Source: Hyphomicrobiales bacterium
GTDB taxonomy: Bacteria > Pseudomonadota > Alphaproteobacteria > Rhizobiales > Xanthobacteraceae
Direction: 5' to 3'
Assembly: GCA_003164375.1 (NCBI GenBank)
Contig: PLTE01000198.1
Coordinates: 524-7,923 of the forward strand
DNA length: 7,400 nt
The notes beneath the pieces are model-generated. The model was not told the DNA's origin and searched no databases. It worked only from the letters and a program-made list of their open reading frames with translations. How positions within the stretch are numbered: the stretch's first letter is position 1; each line of letters opens with the position of its first letter. A program made the position numbers and the translations under genes. Shown here piece after piece: positions 4,937 to 7,400 of the stretch.

Positions 4937-5818
4937 TCAGCCGGCGAGATCACGTGATCGTTTGGTGGCCGCGGCCACGGCCTTTTCCATCAGTGGCGCA
5001 AGGCCGCTCTGACCCATCAGCACCGCAAGCGCTGCGGCGGTGGTGCCGCCGGGCGAGGTCACGTTCTCACGCAAGACGATGGCATCGAGCGGCGACCGGT
5101 GCAGAAGCTCGCCGGCCCCAGCGACGGTCTCGCGCGCGAGCTTTGCCGCTAGCGCCGGCGGCAGGCCGGCCGCCGCGCCCGCTTGGGCCAGCGCTTCGGC
5201 GAGCAGAAAGACATAAGCCGGGCCCGACCCCGAGACCGCGGTCACCGCGTCCATCAGCGTCTCGTCCTCGGTCCATTCGACTGTTCCGGTGGCGGCAAGC
5301 AAGCGGTCCGCGAGTTCGCGCTGCGCCGTGCTGGCGTTGCGCGGCACCGCGACCGTGATGCCGCGGCCGATGGCCGCCGGCGTATTCGGCATGGCGCGCA
5401 CCAAGGCGCAAGGATGCCCGGCAGGACGCGCCAGCGCAGCTTCAAGAAATTGCAGCGTTCGTCCGGCCATAATCGAGATGACGACGGTCGGATCGGACAC
5501 CAGCGGTGCAAGCGCAGGGATCACTTGGGCCGCGACTTGCGGTTTCAGCGCAATGACGATGGCGGCGACACCGGCGAGCGTTTGCGGGTCCGGATTGAGC
5601 CGCACGCCGCGGCCGGCGAGGCCTGCGATTTGCGGCGACAGCTGCGGCTCCAAGACGACGACGTGGTCGGGCCTAAGTCCAAGCCGCAGCCAGCCTTCCA
5701 GCAAGGCGCCGCCCATCTTGCCGGCGCCGGCCAGAACAAGCAGGCCGGAAAAATCACGCAAATCCGCAGCCTGGCCGAAGGAAGAGTTGCCGGGAGAAGA
5801 CTTAGCGGGGGAAGCCAT
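4937..5818 (-). CDS. proC: Pyrroline-5-carboxylate reductase
   Basis: Last enzyme of proline synthesis: it reduces 1-pyrroline-5-carboxylate to L-proline with NAD(P)H in the cytoplasm. The 293-residue protein has the dinucleotide-binding GAGKMGG (31-37), the ALKPQ cofactor motif (90-94), RAMPNTPA (141-148), SGSGPAYVF (196-204) and the family signature LRENVTSPGGTTAAAL (249-264). It is slightly longer than E. coli ProC (269) because of about 24 Ser/Ala-rich residues before the Rossmann fold. The ATG at 5816-5818 has no clear Shine-Dalgarno; it is 9 nt after the ybjN stop codon, so translational coupling with that gene is likely. No downstream start precedes the GAGKMG motif. The long plus-strand frame over this gene is a shadow of its high GC. 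Confidence 0.97.
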   Translation of the reverse strand: MASPAKSSPGNSSFGQAADLRDFSGLLVLAGAGKMGGALLEGWLRLGLRPDHVVVLEPQLSPQIAGLAGRGVRLNPDPQTLAGVAAIVIALKPQVAAQVIPALAPLVSDPTVVISIMAGRTLQFLEAALARPAGHPCALVRAMPNTPAAIGRGITVAVPRNASTAQRELADRLLAATGTVEWTEDETLMDAVTAVSGSGPAYVFLLAEALAQAGAAAGLPPALAAKLARETVAGAGELLHRSPLDAIVLRENVTSPGGTTAAALAVLMGQSGLAPLMEKAVAAATKRSRDLAG

Positions 5819-5827
5819 TTTGGACGG

Positions 5828-6325
5828 TCACGCCTCGCCGGCGGTCTCGAACATGGCGGAGTCCATCGCCTCGCGGGCGGACTTGCCAGCCCAGATGACG
5901 AATTGGAACGCCGGGAAATAGCGTTCGCAGGAATCGAGCGCGGTGCCCAGCACCGCCTCGCACTGCCGGCCGGACGCAGTGACCCCGCCGGCAAGAACCA
6001 GCGCATGGCGGAACATCACGATGCCGTTCTGCATCCAGACGTCGAAATGCCCGATCCACAATTGCTCGTTGATGCGGGCGATGAGTTGTTGCACCTCGGC
6101 GAGGCGGCCTTCGGGCACTTTCATGTCGAAAGCGCAGGCCAGATGCAGCGCCTCGATATCGCCCATCCAAGTGAACGAGACCTGGTAATTGGTCCAGCGA
6201 CCGGTGACGACCAGCCCGATCTCGTCTTCGCCCGCGCGCTCGAACGGCCAGTTGTTGCCGGCCGCCATGGTTTCGACCACGTCGAGCGGGTTATTGTGGT
6301 CTTGCGCGATTTCGATGAGGGACAT
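5828..6325 (-). CDS. YbjN-domain protein
   Basis: A 165-residue soluble protein of the YbjN family, whose fold resembles type III secretion chaperones; its biochemical role is not settled. The start MSLIEIAQDHNNPLDVVE, the WPFERAGEDEIGLVVTG segment (26-42), the strand QVSFTWMGDIEALHLACAFD and the helix RLAEVQQLIARINEQLWIGHFD agree with alphaproteobacterial members. There is no signal peptide or membrane segment. The ATG at 6323-6325 has GGAGG 4 nt upstream. The frame is open upstream to 6469 (possible TTG start at 6463), but that Arg-rich extension is not expected in the family and a GGGAG would abut the TTG. It is followed after 9 nt by proC, an order common in Hyphomicrobiales, so the two form an operon. 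Confidence 0.85.
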   Translation of the reverse strand: MSLIEIAQDHNNPLDVVETMAAGNNWPFERAGEDEIGLVVTGRWTNYQVSFTWMGDIEALHLACAFDMKVPEGRLAEVQQLIARINEQLWIGHFDVWMQNGIVMFRHALVLAGGVTASGRQCEAVLGTALDSCERYFPAFQFVIWAGKSAREAMDSAMFETAGEA

Positions 6326-6358
6326 GCCGCCTCCACAGTGTCGCCGGTGAGAGTGGAA

Positions 6359-6481
6359 ATGCGCACGCCACGCGGACTTCAGAAGAACTTGGCGCCGGCC
6401 GGCTGCGATTTGACGCAGGAAAAGATTCCGCGCCGGCACGGCAGCGATTTGACGCAGGAACAACTCCCGTTACCCGATTGA
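6359..6481 (+). CDS. Doubtful 40-residue ORF with two 13-residue repeats
   Basis: The only plus-strand frame here with any unusual content. It would encode 40 residues whose C-terminal part is two 13-residue units sharing G-x-D-L-T-Q-E-(K/Q)-(I/L)-P, the second ending EQLPLPD. The ATG at 6359-6361 has GGTGAGAG as a poor Shine-Dalgarno. Base composition by codon position is compatible with coding, but the antisense frame fits equally well and is in phase with ybjN. I do not recognise the protein. The repeat may instead be a non-coding leader element of ybjN-proC; this entry is kept at low confidence for that reason. Confidence 0.15.
   Translation: MRTPRGLQKNLAPAGCDLTQEKIPRRHGSDLTQEQLPLPD
6401..6478. 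repeat. 39-nt tandem repeat, two copies, in the ybjN leader
   Basis: Copies begin at 6401 and 6440. The first 23 nt match at 21 positions (core GCGATTTGACGCAGGAA, 6405-6421 and 6444-6460), and the remaining 16 nt have largely diverged. The period is a multiple of three. The core can fold as CTGCG-ATTTGA-CGCAG in copy 1 and a shorter GCG/CGC stem in copy 2. It lies between the ybjN start and its likely promoter. Confidence 0.75.
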
Positions 6482-6506
6482 CTGCACGCCGCGAATCAGC
6501 CGCCAC

Positions 6507-6539
6507 GCCGACTATAGTCGGCTCGATTCTTTCCGCCAA
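6507..6539 (-). promoter_or_regulatory. Likely ybjN-proC promoter with 16-bp palindrome over the -10
   Basis: Minus-strand TTGGCG (6534-6539) and TATAGT (6511-6516) are spaced by exactly 17 nt and match sigma-70 hexamers at 4 and 5 of 6 positions. The -10 lies inside the perfect palindrome GCCGACTATAGTCGGC (6507-6522). Transcription would start near 6504, leaving a leader of about 180 nt before ybjN. The palindrome could be an operator for a dimeric repressor. Confidence 0.45.
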
Positions 6540-6722
6540 AGTCTGTGCAAGAGCTTCTGCCGGCAACCGATACCCGCACTCATGAAGTGATTTGGCCCCC
6601 CGGCACAATGGCCGAAATTATGCCGTCCACAGACCGAACTGCGACAAGTTGACTCGGGGACGAGTTCGCTCGGGACAAAGGCTGTCTTGAGGTAAGTCGC
6701 TCCGGCGCCGGGCGAGACGGCC
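6540..6722. other. Gene-free stretch between prs and the ybjN promoter
   Basis: No gene or RNA gene recognised. It contains a 5-bp hairpin ACTCG-GGGA-CGAGT (6652-6665) and a 10-nt palindrome CCGGCGCCGG (6703-6712) just after the prs stop. Neither has a following T-run, so I cannot place a convincing prs terminator. Confidence 0.4.
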
Positions 6723-7400
6723 TTAGTCGAACAGGCTCGACACCGATTCCTCGGCGGCGGTCCGGCTGATGGCTTCGCCGATCAGCGTCGCGATCGACAG
6801 CACGCGGACGTTCCTCGATTCGGCGACCGCCTTGGTGGGCTGAATCGAATCCGTGATCACCAGTTCCTTCAGACGGGAATTGCCGACCCGGGCGATCGCG
6901 CCGCCCGACAGCACGCCGTGGGTGATGTAAGCGTAAACCTCGGTCGCGCCCTTTTCGAGCAGCGCGTCGGCGGCATTGACCAAAGTGCCGCCGGAATCCA
7001 CGATATCATCGACCAGGATGCAGATGCCGCCTGCGACTTGGCCGATCACATTCGCCACCTCGGATTCGCCCGGCCGCTCCCGCCTCTTGTCGACGATGGC
7101 GAGCGGCGCATCGATGCGCTTGGCTAGCCCCCGTGCGCGCACCACGCCGCCGACATCGGGCGAAACGACGATCACCTTCCGCAGGTCAAAGCGCTCCTTG
7201 ATGTCGCGCATGATCACAGGTGCCGCGAATAGATTGTCGGTGGGAATGTCGAAGAAGCCTTGGATCTGGCCGGCGTGAAGGTCGAGCGTGAGCACGCGGT
7301 CGGCGCCGGCATTGGTGATGAGGTTGGCGACGAGCTTGGCTGAAATTGGCGTGCGCGGCCCCACTTTGCGGTCCTGCCGGGCGTAGCCGAAATAGGGGAT
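6723..7400 (-). CDS. prs: Ribose-phosphate pyrophosphokinase (PRPP synthetase), C-terminal 225 residues
   Basis: Makes PRPP from ribose 5-phosphate and ATP for purine, pyrimidine, histidine and tryptophan synthesis (cytoplasm). The visible fragment starts at IPYFGYARQDRK, part of the ATP site. It then has TLDLHAGQIQGFFD (metal and substrate binding, fragment residues 38-51), SPDVGGVVRARGLAKR (80-95), the flexible-loop KRR (105-107) and the PRPP-binding loop ILVDDIVDSGGTL (128-140), and it ends SVSSLFD. Bacterial Prs is about 310-320 residues, so roughly 90 N-terminal residues lie beyond the right edge. All motifs are intact with no frameshift. A GTG inside the gene near 7364 is not its start, because the frame and family homology continue through it to the edge. 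Confidence 0.97.
   Translation of the reverse strand: MPYFGYARQDRKVGPRTPISAKLVANLITNAGADRVLTLDLHAGQIQGFFDIPTDNLFAAPVIMRDIKERFDLRKVIVVSPDVGGVVRARGLAKRIDAPLAIVDKRRERPGESEVANVIGQVAGGICILVDDIVDSGGTLVNAADALLEKGATEVYAYITHGVLSGGAIARVGNSRLKELVITDSIQPTKAVAESRNVRVLSIATLIGEAISRTAAEESVSSLFD

Noticed and set aside
6326..6463. 46-residue N-terminal extension of the YbjN protein from a TTG
   Set aside because: A GGGAG directly abuts the TTG with no spacing, the extension is basic and low complexity, and a good GGAGG precedes the ATG at 6325 where family members begin.
5183..6481. 432-codon open frame on the plus strand
   Set aside because: It lies antisense to proC and ybjN, both strongly supported by family motifs. 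The translation is Arg/Gly/His-rich with no domain, as expected from a GC-rich shadow frame. Only its last 40 codons, over the tandem repeat, were considered separately.

Overview
The window looks like ordinary chromosome from a GC-rich alphaproteobacterium, most likely order Hyphomicrobiales (Rhizobiales), near Bradyrhizobium, Rhodopseudomonas or Xanthobacter relatives. This is inferred from the two Omp25/31-type outer-membrane proteins with W-S-G-F-Y style barrel starts, the alphaproteobacterial form of SerC, the YbjN-ProC pair, a bacterioferritin with its own Bfd, and intergenic palindromes of a type common in this group. I see no phage, transposon, CRISPR, tRNA or rRNA. Every convincing gene is on the minus strand.

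Layout by rising coordinate (transcription runs the other way): the N-terminal 189 residues of phosphoserine aminotransferase serC (1-569, runs off the left edge); a small outer-membrane beta-barrel protein (672-1577); an intergenic region with a textbook intrinsic terminator (1712-1743); a second beta-barrel protein with a Pro/Gln-rich repeat tail beyond its barrel (1777-2757); an upstream region with clustered TTAACC motifs that include a perfect CtrA-type box; bacterioferritin bfr (3050-3532); bacterioferritin-associated ferredoxin bfd (3641-3889) behind a candidate Irr box; a TetR-family regulator (4032-4766); a block of two intergenic palindromes (4832-4933); proC (4937-5818) preceded 9 nt upstream by a YbjN-domain gene (5828-6325); a leader with a 39-nt tandem repeat and a palindromic promoter; and the C-terminal 225 residues of PRPP synthetase prs (6723 to the right edge).

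Functional groups: bfr and bfd form an iron storage and release module, in which Bfr oxidises and stores iron in a haem-containing 24-mer and Bfd passes electrons to it for release. serC, proC and prs are housekeeping enzymes for serine, proline and PRPP. The two outer-membrane proteins share upstream TTAACCTTAA motifs, which suggests common, possibly cell-cycle-linked, control.

I found no clearly new multi-gene system. The observations most worth a second look are the 39-nt in-phase tandem repeat between ybjN and its probable promoter, the candidate CtrA boxes before both outer-membrane genes, the candidate Irr box on the bfd promoter, the Pro/Gln tail of the second barrel protein, and a diverged palindromic repeat that supplies the bfr stop codon.
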